A stretch of DNA of 64,000 bases, from positions 1 through 64,000 of the forward strand of contig JAULBX010028935.1 of NCBI GenBank assembly GCA_032358255.1, given 5' to 3'. Within the stretch, counting starts at the first letter, position 1. Each line of letters begins with the position of its first letter. Positions 32,006 to 44,035 of this stretch are shown here, in pieces. Under the pieces are notes generated by a model. The model saw only the letters and a list, made by a program, of their open reading frames with translations, ran no database searches and was not told the origin of the DNA. A program made the position numbers and the translations under genes. The DNA is from Heterotrichella gracilis (Eukaryota > Sar > Xanthophyceae > Tribonematales > Xanthonemataceae).

Positions 32006-35000
32006 ATGTTGGATTTAGACTTTGAACAGCTGGACCTAGGGTCCAGGCGCAAGCCAACGGAGTGGGTTGCGGTTGCCCCACCGCTTGTATGCAGGAAGGC
32101 GCAAGTGGGAAGGTGCGAGCACAGTAAGCATATGCACCTCACCCAACAACCTTGCGCAAGCTACCTCTCACGAACGTTTGTCACTGAACAAGAAGCAGTG
32201 CCTGTTTTGCAAACTAGGTGCTTTACGGAAGCACTGGATATTGGGCGTTGCTCGCCTGTGCTGTAACATCTTGCAAATGCAGCACTTGCCATACCACACC
32301 GGTCCCTCCCCACGCTGCATGTACTTGTGCATTCACTTTCGGAGAACTTCATGACCGGTCATGCATACCGACGCAGGCCTGGCACCGGTCGCCGTGGAGG
32401 TGGCAAGCGCCCCTCCCCCACCCCCCCACCACCTGGCGTCCTCCTCCCCTTGGCGGACCCAGCCCTCCCTAGTGGGTCACCTGCACTTGGTACTGGTGTG
32501 AACACTGTAGGTTCCAGCAAGCGCTACGGGTACCCCCATGAAAAACCCCTGGGGAACGAGGAGCGGGAACCTGGGGTGGAGTGCCTAGCAGCTGAGGATG
32601 ATGAAGGCAAAGTGGAGTACAAGCTTCGCCTCAAGGACCCCTCCCCTCCCCGCTTCCAGCAGCTGGTAGGGCCCTTACATGTGTACCATTAAACACAAGC
32701 GCCTGCATAGGTTATTGCCAAGATTAGGGCTTGCACCAGGCATGCTCTGCACATGCCCAGTCATGGGGAACCTGAGTACCATGCACACACATGGACACAT
32801 GGCGAAGGCAAAGAGGGGTACAAGCTGCGCCTTCAAGGACGCCTGTACCCCCCGCTTCCAGCGACTTGCACTGCCCACCTATGCTCCACCTGCAAGGCAT
32901 TGCATTGGACCGCCATGGTTGGCCCTCGCATGTAAGCTTGCACTAGGCAGGTCATGCACGTGCCAAGCCATGGGAACCTACTCACTGAAAGGCTGCGCAG
33001 TCATATATTTATTTATTTGTCCCCATATAGAGGTTCGTTGTGTTCCCGTTGCAGGTGACCCAGCTCAAGTTCAGGCTGTCCGAGGGTGGCGGGGAGTGCT
33101 TCTACTACATCGGTGCGGGGCGGTGTTCTGGCCCAGTCATCTGCACCACACACAGCCCACGATGTTACCATATCACCCACATGCGGAACTTGACTTTGGC
33201 ACTGCCAGCACCGGCATACCATGGATATATCATACCTATTGATCAACCCATTTGAATCTTAACTCAAAGTCATGTTCTTCAGAAATTGTATCACCAATTT
33301 TTGCCTTTGTGAAAACTCGAACTCCCATACTTGTCCAACCGCCTTTTCACCAGATCTTGCCTCTCTATTCGCCAGGTGTGGAGGACGATGGCTATCCCCG
33401 GGGGCTACAGGAACGGGACCTGCGCCAGTCCATGGCCACCCTCAAGGCGATGGCAGCGGAGGTGAACTCCAGCGTGGCAACAGTGCGCAAGTTTGCCGGT
33501 ACCCGCGGGCGCACCTGCATGGTGGTGCGCCTGTGCAGGGTGTGCGTGGCGGAGCTGGCCTACCGCAGCCTGAGGGTGGCAGGTGGGTGTTTAGGGTTTA
33601 TATGTAGGGTTTTGGATTAAGGGTTTGGATATAGGGTTTAGTTTTACCGGTCAGCCGCAGAATAGCAGGTGAGGCGGGGTGTGGAATGTTGGTCATGACC
33701 GGAATGATGATCGTCATATGTCCGGCAATGGCAATGGTGGTTGGTTAAAATGCGGATCGCTCGAGTGAGATGGCTGGCTGTGTGAATCAAGTGCTCATCT
33801 CGCCCAAATTGGTAATTGGAATGTTTAGCTATTTTCAGTAGTATCATTAAAATACTGAATCACATCGACCAAACCTCCCTGTGCCTGCAGTGGCCGGGGG
33901 TGTGGATGCGGGTAAGAGCACCTGCGTGTCTGTGCTGTGCCACGGGGCGGAGGGGCGGCCCCTGCTGGACAACGGGCGGGGCAGCGCACGCACTAATGTG
34001 TTTCGCCATAAGCACGAGATTGAGTCGGGGCGCACCTCCAGCATCAGCCAGCAGATCCTGGGATACGATGCAGAAGGTGGGTCGCTTGTGCACATCATTG
34101 ACTCCATTGCAGCGTAAATGTATTCACCTTTTGATGATGCACTGCCTATGCCCCAGCAGCGTTGTAAAGTACTCTTGTCCTCTCCGCACATAGGGTATGG
34201 GGGGGACAAATGTCGCACATCTGGTCTATACTCTAACATTTGTACAGACAAAATACATGCTGGAAAGTGTATCCTCCTGATTCCCCCCCTCCTTTGGCCC
34301 TCAGGCCGCGTGCTCAATTACTCCCGGGTATCCACCCTCACCCCAGCCGAGGTCACCACCGCAGCAACCACCGTGGTGCACTTCATAGACCTGGGGGGGC
34401 ACGACAAGTATCTCAAAACCGCGCTCTACGGCATGACCTGCTTGCTCCCCCACTATGCGCTGCTGTGCGTGTGCGGGGTGGCGGGGCCCAACAGGGCATC
34501 AAGGGAACACGTGGCTGCTGCGCTTGCCCTGGGCGTGCCGCTGGCTGTGGTGGTGACCAAGGTGGATCTGGTGGGGGCGGAGCAGGTGGAGGCGGTGGTG
34601 GGGGAGATCAGGTGGGTGGTGGTGGTGTGGGTGGTGGTGCTGGTGGTGGTGGTGGTGGGCCATTTGAGGTGGTGGTGGTGGTTGGATGGAGGGAACATGT
34701 GGCTGCTGCGCTCGCGTTGGGTGTGCCCCTGGCTGTGGTGGTGACCAAGGTGGACCTGGTGGGTGCGGAGCGGGTGGAGGCGGTGGTGGGCGAGTTGAGG
34801 TGGGTGGGTGGTGGGGGTGGGGAGGGGGAAGGGGGTGGACAGAATGTAGGTGGTGGTGGGGCAGCTGAGATGGGTGGGTGGTGGGGGAGGGAGCATGTGG
34901 CTGCTGCGCTTGCGTTGGGTGTGCCGCTGGCTGTGATGGTGACCAAGGTGGATCTATTGGGGGGGTTGATGGTGAGGGGGCTTTTGGGGGGCTCAAGTGT

Positions 35001-38000
35001 GTGTGGTAAGGGATGGGGTGGGCAAAAGGGGACGCATGCGGTGCATGGTGGTGGCTAGCTGCTTTTCCGGACATGTGGGGCATTGGTAGGGTCACAAACA
35101 TTGGTAGGGTCACATGGGTTGCAAGAAGTAAATATGTTGGTTTGCACTACAGCAAACAGCAACAATTACTCTAGTTTAATCCCCCACCTCCTCCCTTCAG
35201 GTCCTTGTTAGAGGAAGCATTGTCAGGCAGGCGAGTCCTCGCCGACATTGCCCCGCACCCATCCGACGGCAGCCCGCAGCAGGGGTGGGGGGTGGAGGTG
35301 CACACCCCACTGGTGGGGACTGAGGAGCAGGCCAGGGGGCTGGCGGAGGGGGTGTCAGCGGAGGGGGGGGTGGGGTGTGTGGGGGGTGGAGCCTACACCG
35401 CGCCTGTGTTTGCGGTGTCTATGGTGACAGGTGGGGTGTGGGGAGGGGGATGGGTTAGGGTTTGGCGTTAGGGTTTAGGGTTTTCATGTTAGATTTTAGG
35501 GTGTGCAGTGTGTTTGTGGTGTCTATGGTGACAGGTGGGTGGTGGGGAGGGGGAGGTTGCATGGCGCAGTGGTGATTGCGATGTCTTCAAATACAAGTGG
35601 GGGGAAGCTTGGAATGTTGTGGGTGGGGTGGTGATGGGTGATGGGTGGCACAGCCTGCATCATGTTTAGGGTTTTGGGTTTAGGGTTTATGTGCATGCTG
35701 TGTGCCACACCTGCCTCGACTCGCTGCCAGACAGTGCATGACCTGATGAGTTTGTGGCATATTAGAACCATATAGCTTGATTGCGTATGTTAACATGTGG
35801 TGTGGCCTTCAGGAGCGGGGCTGCCATTGCTTCACGCTTTCCTGCAGCGCCTGGCGCCAGGCGGAACCTTGACGAGGGGGCCTGACACAAGCAAGCACTT
35901 AGGGGAGGAGGTGGATGGGGAGTTGACCCCCGATGAGGATGAGGAGCAGGTGCACTTCCAAGTGGACCAGACCTTTGAGGTCACAGGTAGGGCCAGGGTT
36001 TAGGGTTAGGGTTTAGGGCGTGGCGGGTCGGTTGACATGACTTTGCCAATGCTTTTCTGCATGGCGCAGTATGAATCCATCGTCTTGACTGGCAGACGCC
36101 AAGTGGCAATGCACAGGCTTTTGCAATGCAATTTGTAGTACTACCAAAATGGCCCTCCACCACGCAGGCGTTGGCACGGTGCTTGCTAAGTGTGCAAGCA
36201 TACACCAAGGTTAATGAATACTCCTTTTGTATAGTGCTGTTTGCCTTCATTTATTTGTCACCCCCGCTCGCAGGCGTGGGCACTGTGGTTGCTGGGTGTG
36301 TGGTGGCTGGCAGCATTGCGGTGGGTGACAGGCTGCTGGCGGGCCCCTCGTCAAGGGGGGCATTCACAACTGTGCAGGTCACGGGGGTACAGCGCACACA
36401 GGTGAGCGAAACCCTAAAACCCTAAACCCTGATCCTGCGTACCTGACCCTTAGTAGATCACGGGGTTACAGCGCACACAGGTGTGTGGAAAGTGCACTGA
36501 AAACCCTTAACCCTGAGCCCTAAACCCTAAAATTAGGTAATGTAGGGTACAGGCACAATGATGAGCGTTGCTGGTGCCTGCTTCCTTCCTCCCCTTGTCT
36601 TCTAAACGGCCTGCTGTAACGAACCCTGCAGCTAGTTGCAAACCCTAAGACCTGCTTCGAAATTCGGTCTTAGGTCTAAAGGTCCTGGTAGGTGACAGGC
36701 ACCTAGTAATGGGAGGCTTCTCAATTCTTTTCAAACCCCTTCTCAAACCCCTTCTCAAACCCCTACTCACACCTTCCCATCTCTGTGCAGATCCCTGTGC
36801 ACCGTGTTGGCCCCAACAACTACGCCACCCTGGCGGTGCAGCAGGTGGGGGTGCAGCACCTGGCACCCACACCACCGCCGCAAGCCTCGGCCCCTGTGCC
36901 TGGCATGTGTGGAACTGACTTTGAGGCAGCGGGCAATGGAGTGGGTGAGAACAGTGGGGAGGGCAGCTCTGCAGGTGGGTGGGTTGCATGAGTTGCATGT
37001 TTTGGTTGTAAACTTGTGCGCGTGCTGAGTTTTAATTGTAGCTCTTACGCAAGACTATAAAGTCCCAGAATGCTGACACACTTACAGCGAGTCAGCAAAA
37101 GGGTCTCCCCTCACCATTCCTATATTATTCTTGCAGGGCCGCGTGCCGCCGCCCCCTCCTCCCTCCTCACCTCCCAGCTCGATGCCCACCCCCCACCCCA
37201 CCCCCCATTCGGCCCCCACCAGCAGTCACACAGGCCCCACCCCTTGCAAGGGGGTGGCGATGTCCATTTAGGGTGGGGACACAGGCCGGGGTCCGGTATG
37301 GTTGAGAGCGGATCGGCGCCTGCGGTGATGGCGATGCATGCACGCGAGGAGGGGCAGGGGTTGTATGGAGGGTCGCCTATGGGGTGCGAATCCCCAGGTG
37401 CGATGCATGGGATTATGCTGGGGATTGAAAGAATTGGGTATCAGATTCTCAGGATGGGGTGGTGGGCTTCGATACCAGCAACGTCCAGATGCATTCCACC
37501 ACTCGCGCTTGTATCAGTGACTATAAATGCATGTGCTGCACCCATCGTCAGCACTGTTTAGGGTTTAGGGTTTAGGAATCAGAGGAGAGGACAAAGCCAC
37601 AGGGTCTAGTCACAGGCCTAGCGTCCAATCCGATCCAAAAGCGGACGCACCGCCTCTCTATTCACACATTGATCTCCTCACCTTGCTCCCAGTACATACA
37701 GCCCATTGGATTCTTTTGACAACCCCCCCCCCTCCTTCCCACCCCACTCATACCTTTGCCCCCCCCCCCCTCCCTTTCAGGCTTGTCTGCTCCCCTACCC
37801 TGCCATCCCTCCCGCTCCACTGGCTTGGGCAGCGTACTCCTGGACATGAGGGCACCGCTGCGGGTGGCACACGGATTTGAGGCCATTCTCATCATCCTCA
37901 GCGGATTCTGGCCACCCCGGGGGTTGCTGTCAGGTGAGGGGGCTTAGGATTTTACAAGTTCTAGATTTTAAAGAGTTTTGGAGTTCTAGATGCTGATTGC

Positions 38001-39291
38001 TAATCTGGGTGAATTACTTGGAATGCATGAAATAAACTTAATTAACTGACATCACGTGGGGTTTTCTATTCTAACTGATGGGTGCATCTCATTCCATAGA
38101 CCAATGCCGGTTCCCGTGTGCTCCCAGGCCGGTGGCCGCCCCAAGAGGAGGCGGAGGCGGGCGCCTACGGCAGCGGCAGTGGCAGCGACAGCTGCAGCGG
38201 CGGCTCCTTCCTTGACCTGGCCCACCTGTCCAAACCAGGGGATGGCGGCAGCCGGAGGATGCGGACTCGATCCGGGTCTCGCAGGTTCAGCAGCTACATC
38301 CCGGTGGTGCACTGCGCAAGCGTGCGGCAGGCGGCGGAGGTGGGTGGATGGCGGTGGTGGGGGGTGGGGGGTGGATGGCGGTGGTGGGGGGTGGGGGGTG
38401 GTTGTTGTGTGTGTGTGGAAGGGGACGGCATGCAGGTGTTGCACAACGTGGAGGATGTGGGTGGCTGATGAAAGGGGTTTGGAGGAGTTGCATCTTGGTA
38501 CGGGTGCAATGTCAGGGTACGACTGTTGTAGGGCTGAGTATGTGGGGCAGGGTCGGCACAGTGCTTTTTAATAATATTGGGGATTGAGTTGGGCATGGTG
38601 CATGTATATGTGTTTTATTTATTATCTCATATTTCATCCTGCACCATCCCCAGGTTGTGTCCATGGAGGAGCTCCAGGTGGAGGGGGACAGCCTGACAGG
38701 CGCATGCGTGATTGAGGGGTGCAGCATGGCATCAGCGATTGCTGCTGCGGGGGTCATCTTGTCACAGCCGATTGGTGGTGCTGCACCAAGTGCTGCTCAA
38801 GACAGCGGGAGGGAGGGGTCGCCGCCTGCAAGTGAGTAACTTTGTACGGTATACAGGAATGACAGGATGGGGTTATAGCCTGCCTTCAGTGCCGTGTTGG
38901 GCAAGCACAGGATCCTGCGCCATGCACCTTGATGCAGCATAGATGCAAGCTGCATGATTCAGAATATTCTGTATGCTACCGGTGTTCAAAAGAGCTTGAG
39001 CTTCACGCAGCACTGGAGTTAAATTGAATGACATGGGCACCGTGCATGCATGTCCCATGCATGTCCCCTTGAAAATGACGTTTAAATTCCAAATGAAGAT
39101 ATTAAAATGGATATTACAAATTTGTTGTAGGTCCGGTGGTGCATCAGTCGGCAGGAGGCAGCTGCATTGCGAGGGTGGGCTTCCAATTTGTGCACAAGCG
39201 TGAGTGGGTGGAGGAGGGCGCCACACTGCTGGTCAGAGACAGGACAGATGGCTGCATAGCAGGCATTGGAGTGGTCAAGCGCATACAGTGA
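32006..39291 (+). CDS. GTPBP1/GTPBP2-type translational GTPase
   Basis: Fifteen exons join in phase to 944 aa: 32006-32112, 32377-32665, 33055-33112, 33376-33582, 33891-34076, 34305-34611, 35201-35430, 35813-35986, 36274-36401, 36791-36974, 37137-37397, 37781-37933, 38128-38339, 38654-38831 and 39131-39291 (TGA). The family N-terminal module is clear ([27 protein letters not shown]). The GTPase domain has P-loop [35 protein letters not shown]3 [13 protein letters not shown] and G4 VVTKVDL. Later beta-barrel domains include [19 protein letters not shown] and [14 protein letters not shown], ending [20 protein letters not shown]1/2 proteins are EF-Tu-like cytosolic GTPases; the animal ones rescue stalled ribosomes and affect mRNA decay. 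Two Pro/Gly-rich insertions (exons 10-11 and 13) make it longer than animal members. The first exon is the least certain. Confidence 0.92.
32803..32867 (+). repeat. Intronic copy of exon 2 3' end (GTPase gene)
   Basis: Repeats the stretch encoding [18 protein letters not shown] (real copy about 32605-32662) with about 10 differences. It lies in intron 2 and ends without the GGTAGG donor of the original. Confidence 0.82.
34612..34970 (+). repeat. Two intronic copies of exon 6 end (TKVD exon) in GGT-rich DNA
   Basis: The end of exon 6 (34503-34611, [16 protein letters not shown] then TKVDLVGAE) recurs at about 34691-34799 and 34888-34960 inside a GGT/GGGT-rich intron. The first copy keeps the whole frame to a following GTGGGT donor; the second breaks off after TKVDLLGG. 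Most differences from the original are at third codon positions. Confidence 0.9.
35510..35555 (+). repeat. Intronic copy of exon 7 3' end plus donor (GTPase gene)
   Basis: Repeats TGTTTG(C/T)GGTGTCTATGG and the ACAG|GTGG donor region of the exon ending at 35430, including part of the G-rich intron start, 104 bases downstream and next to TTTAGGG-like motifs. Confidence 0.88.
36455..36485 (+). repeat. Intronic copy of exon 9 3' end plus donor (GTPase gene)
   Basis: Repeats TCACGGGG.TACAGCGCACA then CAG|GTG, the end of the exon finishing at 36401, about 79 bases downstream. The two are separated by CCCTAAAACCCTAAACCCT (36411-36429). Confidence 0.88.
37556..37576. repeat. Interstitial telomere-like repeat (TTTAGGG)n
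   Basis: Three tandem TTTAGGG units in intron 11 of the GTPase gene, one of the cleanest runs in the window. Confidence 0.8.
38340..38401. repeat. 27-nt minisatellite at a 5' splice site
   Basis: Two tandem units of GGATGGCGGTGGTGGGGGG... begin right at the donor after exon 13 of the GTPase gene (GAG|GTGGGTGGATGG). Confidence 0.75.
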
Positions 39292-40065
39292 GCGCTGCTG
39301 GGAAAGGAAGGGAAGGAAGAAAAGTTGATGGGCTTGGGCATGGCTGCACATCACGGGCCAGAGCACCTCGAGCACCAGCAGTTTTGTTTTACGGTCCAAG
39401 CTTGTGATTGTTCGAGACTGTCGGCAGGACACCAGGCTGAAGTTAGGTGTATATGTATCAGTGCTGTAAGCAGGAAAATTTTTCTTTTGTTGTTGGTGGT
39501 GTATGTTGGTTGCTTGAATGCAGGTTAGGCGTAACCATACTGAAGGGATTCCGCTTCTGAAGCGCACATTCATTGCTGGTATTGGAATGTGGAATGATAT
39601 AATGTGATTGTGACAGTCCCCGTGTTCCTTGCAAATTGCTGCAGCAATTTTCTACGGTACTATAGCTCGTTGTGGCATTGCTGTAAGTAATTACAAGGGT
39701 GTTGGCTCACCTGTTAGGGTAAGTATATACCCTATTAGGGTGTTTGCCAGGGCTATGTTGAGACAATATGTCATGAGAGTTTCAACGTTGTTAAGGAGTC
39801 GGACTCGACACCACGAGTGGCCATCTGGATGTAATTGTCCCCACAACCTATGCACGGGCCACCGCTCTGTTGACGAAAGAGCCGCACTCGCTCCAGAAAG
39901 GGGGTTCCCGGCATTAACCCGGTATTAATGCATGCATCTCAGTTACGACTAAAAACTGCACACCACCACTGAAAAGGTCAACGGTCGCACCAAACACGAA
40001 CCTTGTCGCGTCTTTGACTTGAACACCCACACTCCTGCCGCACAGCACGCTCAACCCGTCTCCAG
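39292..40065. other. Intergenic region
   Basis: 3' flank of the GTPase gene and upstream part of the next gene. A possible acceptor before ATTTTCTACGG at about 39645 and a short repeat of TAGGGT..GTATA at 39716-39740 are visible. First exons of the next gene may lie here but cannot be fixed. Confidence 0.4.
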
Positions 40066-43000
40066 GGCCTGACCACATCCCATCACCTTCACGCCGGGGG
40101 CTGTTTGGGAGTGGATGACGGGTGTGGTCAGTATTATTCCAGGTGCTTCGACATATTGGCCAAGGGAATCGACTTCAAGGTTGCGGAGGAGCTCGCAGGG
40201 TATGGGTACACTGGGTTGGCTTTGCATCCATGGCAAGATTACCGTTGGTGTATGCCCAACAGGTAATGTGTTGCCCAGGTGCAAGTCGGCAGTGGTGATC
40301 AAATCACTCATCAAGCAGTCAAAAGAGCAGCAGTGGAGCACTGGCAAGGCAGCGTGTGACCTACATCGCGAGGTGGGTGATGGGTATTGTTCCATGGTGG
40401 TGAATTTTGCACTGGAAATTCTGCGACGTTACTGTAGTTTCTGTCTGAAAACTCACAGGTGGTGGCCTTTGCAGCACACAATGGTGGATGTTGCCCAGAA
40501 CGCAGAGAAGTTTAGGTGGGGAGAGGCCACACTGATGGAGCTGCCGGGCAGTGTTGACCAAGTACACCGCCAGGACTGGCTGCATGCACAAGTCCAGCAG
40601 TACAGCCGCAGTGGAGACCCGGTTCTTACACACGTAAGCACAACCTCTCACCCCCCCGTTGGCCACAACTTGACCCACTCTGTACTTAGGTAACAAGTCA
40701 ACGTGTCAACACCTGCAGGTGCAAGCGCTCCAGCCTTTCTTGGGGTTGAAAGATGATGAGTACCAGCTTGCAGTGGAGAAAGTTATAGAGTTGGCAGGTA
40801 GGCATTCCCAACCACAACCTGTTATTTTTTCAGGTCTGCCTGTACTGAACGTGCTGAGTTCCTTTTCAGGCACAAAAAAGGGCACAACAGCATCTCGGGA
40901 CATAACTCAGAAACCGCTGTAGACAGCAGCCTTGTATGTGAGAGAGAAACTTTGCAGATCCTCAACCGGGGCTACCAAGCGGGGCTGGGACGCGAAGCTT
41001 GAGGCGGGCACGGTGGTGGAGGTGGGCAGGGTGGACTTTTCTGACTGGGAAACATACTGGGTTACTGGCAAGATGGAGCATCCCCCGCCTGGTGAGTGCC
41101 CCCTTCAGGTTTCCGTGGCTGGCACCCACCAGTCCCAGCGCGTGCGGGACGCGCTGTTCATATTTCCCTTGCATACTTATACCCGTCACACACGCTCACT
41201 GCTGCTTGTGTGGGGTGCAGGCCTCTTTGCCGGCATTCTTCCTTTGCAGCACAGCGCCGCTAGTGCGGGGAGTGGCAGCAGGGTTGTCAAAGGTGAGTGT
41301 GCAAGGGTAATTACCCTTGAATATGTCAGACTTGAATCACGCCCCCTCCCTGTGGTTGGGTTTAGGGTTTAGGCTCCTGGGTCCCTGCTTCCTGGTTCAT
41401 TCCAATGCTTGTGCAAGGTTGATTGCTCATCTGGCTTTTGTGGCTGGTATGCATGTAATAATAATAATAATGTTTGCCTTACTCCTGGGTGCAGGGCGGG
41501 ACCCACCCGCGCCAGCACTGGAGCAACCAGGTGGCAGCCACACACCCACAACCTGCCCGCTCAACACATGCGGTGGTGGCGCCAACCAGCTACCCACCGC
41601 CCCGGGTGAAAGGCGCACCACACAATCGGCGGCGGTTGGCACCACACCACTCGTCACAGGCGCCAAACACGCCAACACAGGTCTGTGTGCCCCTACCCTG
41701 GCCACCAAGAGACGCAAGGCAACAACCTCCAGCCCTAGATGTGGTGCACCCACCACCGCGTCAGCAGCCCCACCCTATGCACCTGCACCCAGCGGGAGTG
41801 AGCATGCCGGCTCACCTGACACACACGCCAACCACCCTGCCCCAACCCCTGGATGGGGTCTATGGGGTCAGGACCGTGCCACCGCCCTAGCCTCAGCCCC
41901 AGTTGCCGCCCCACCCTGTGCATCTGCACCCAGGGGGGGTGAGCGCCCCGCAGTCTGTGCGCCAGACAAGGAGGAGGATGCACCTGCACCCAGCGGGGGT
42001 CAGCGCCCCGCAGTCTCTGCAGCACACAAGGAGGAGGGTGGGGTCGGGGGTTTGGAGCAGGGCAGCCCACAGAAGTCTTATGCCGCTGCTGGAGCAGGGA
42101 AAAATGTGTTGTTTATACTGTTATCCATATTATATGATTAGAAAAAAACGACCGAATTTGCTACGGTTGACCCCGCTGCATGCACTGTGGCGCACTTGGG
42201 TATGTGGTGTGGAATGAAAGGGATGCCTGATGGCTCGCATTCTTGCAAGCGTGCCGCTGCCCAGGGCTGTGCATCCAGGGTGGCTTGCATGCATGCTGAC
42301 GCTTGCTGCGTGTTCTGGATGCAGATTTCTGGGCTGTTCAGAGCGGGAGTATGTGGGCGGCACATGGGGTGGTGAATGGAACGTTCGAACAATTATGCAC
42401 GTTTGCGAGCAAGGAAGAGTGCAACGATTTTATCGAGGAATGCCGGGTGGCATGTGATCCTAGAGGTATTGTGCCCCTTGCATCTGCCTCTGTGGATGCC
42501 ACACCACCAGACAAGATGTGATGCTCCTGCCTGCCACCTCCAGGCCCAGCAACTCCAGCGCCTTCAGACTAGGTTAATAATCAATAATAATAAATTACTT
42601 TTTTAAATTCAGTCAATTCAAACGAATGGTTTTGATTTATGTTTATTGTTTATTCATTATTGCGACCTTGCTCTTGGCTTGTATGAGCAGCGATGTGGGT
42701 GCAGGTGCCTCTACACCTGCTGCCACCACCACTAATGGTGCAGCATTGCAGCAAGATGGCGTGCTGCGGCTGGTCGCAACGCAGGGGTGCAAGGAGGCTC
42801 AGTGTGCGACATGCAAGCAGGTGGCAGACTTAACAGCCATGAACTGCAAATTACAGAAGGTAGCTCCACCACTCATACTGCCAGCCCACAACCCTAAAAC
42901 CCTAAACACGTTCTCACACTCCAGGAGACACATGATACTCAGACAATGCTTCACCCTGGTACAAATCCCTCCCTGTTGGTGCATATATCTATATGTCTAT

Positions 43001-44035
43001 ATAGCCAGCTATATATATATATACATACATATAGCCAGCTGAACCATTTATGTGTACTTACCTGGGCTGTCACCTGTGTCCGTTCCCTTCCTTCATTTCT
43101 GTATTTGTCCCACCTGGAACGTCACCAGCTGCACCATTTATGTGTATGTACCTGGAACGTCACCTGTGTCCGTTCCCGGGATTTAGGGTTTAGGATTTCC
43201 GTTATTTCTGTGATTGTCCCACCTGGAACATCACCAGTGTGCGTTCCCTTTTTTCCTCCCAGGAGCTTGCTACAGCCACGGTGAGGATGAGGGCGTTGCA
43301 GGAGCTGTGGGCTGTGCTTGAAAGGGAGAGAGGTCAACCGGAGGTGAGCCTGGCGCAAGAGGTGTTGGTACATCTTGGTGGGCGCATGCCATGGCAGCGC
43401 TGTGTACGTACTCACAATTGTACATACTTACATTGTATGCAATCTTTGGAGCAGCATTGCCAGGTCAGCTCCAGTCATCCGCAGGGGCAACTTTTGCCAC
43501 CTAAAGTTGTCATTCTTGCACTACACACATCTCATTTCTGAGCACGGAATCATCTTAAGATCCTTAGTTTGGCAGAAATAAGCGTGAAAATTTTAGTCAA
43601 TGCGGCAGATCTGCAATGTCCATGCAAGACCTGCTGTATAATGCACACAAATCGGACATGGCATTTTCAAGGAACTGCCAAGCATAAATTAATATCTTAT
43701 TATCTCAGGTGCAGAATGCCCATTGGCTTTGCGCACCTTCACATGCCCTGTCCTACAACTACAAATGGCAATGCATTTACATAAGATCAAACCTTTGAGT
43801 CATGGGTTGACCGGGTTAAGGTGGTTCATCTGGTATGCAGGTTGCAAGGCTGCTGATGCTCGTGCAACAAGCACTGGCTGGAACGAAGGCGCCACATATC
43901 GCTGCTGCTGGTATCAAACAAGAGCTTTTGGATGCCACTGGGGAAGTGGGGGTAGTGGACTTGAGTCAGGATGAAGCTCCAGGTGTCCAGCAGGGCCTCA
44001 AGGTTGGTGGATTTGTCAAAGTGAGGAGCAAATGA
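40066..44035 (+). CDS. Unknown, probably nuclear protein, multi-exon, 5' partial
   Basis: Twelve exons join in phase to about 632 codons: 40066-40262, 40279-40372, 40475-40633, 40719-40797, 40870-40918, 40958-41091, 41221-41292, 41495-42037, 42325-42465, 42705-42859, 43263-43343 and 43841-44035 (TGA). Segments that read as protein are FDILAKGIDFKVAEELAGYG, MVDVAQNAEKFRWGEATLM, WDAKLEAGTVVEVGRVDFSD, FEQLCTFASKEECNDFIEEC and a Cys-containing KEAQCATCKQVADL. Exon 8 is Ala/Pro/Thr-rich with two 20-aa repeats and a basic KRRKA patch. The C-terminus has VVDLSQDEAPG, which looks like a SUMO-interacting motif. I recognise no family; a chromatin or DNA-associated role is only a guess from the basic and SUMO-like motifs. 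Uncertain points are a 16-nt intron (40263-40278), a 39-nt intron (40919-40957), and the end of exon 8, which could instead read through to TAG at 42139-42141. Confidence 0.55.
41405..41471 (+). mobile_element. Short interspersed element end with (TAA)n tail, copy 2
   Basis: Matches 28652-28720 over about 50 bases with a few differences and ends in the same TGTAATAATAATAATAAT-type tail. It lies in an intron of the unknown nuclear-protein gene, just before exon 8. Confidence 0.6.
41920..42039 (+). repeat. In-frame 60-nt tandem repeat in exon 8
   Basis: Two 60-base units encode ASAPRGGERPAVCAPDKEED and APAPSGGQRPAVSAAHKEEG. A weaker relative (YAPAPSGSEHAGSPD) lies upstream at about 41785-41830. 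Confidence 0.85.

Noticed and set aside
34453-35113. Long Pro/His/Thr-rich minus-strand frames (up to 204 codons)
   Set aside because: They are antisense shadows of the GGT-rich intron and exon 6 copies of the GTPase gene; composition is low-complexity and no domain is present.
40115-40693. 192-codon uninterrupted frame as a single-exon gene
   Set aside because: Its first half is the wrong frame of an exon that reads much better one base over (FDILAKGIDFKVAEEL), and its end runs across clear intron sequence.
42540-42571. Alternative last exon of the unknown nuclear-protein gene (ending in a stop at about 42571)
   Set aside because: It fits phase after 42465, but skipping it joins the same phase to a longer protein-like exon at 42705; kept as a possible alternative end only.
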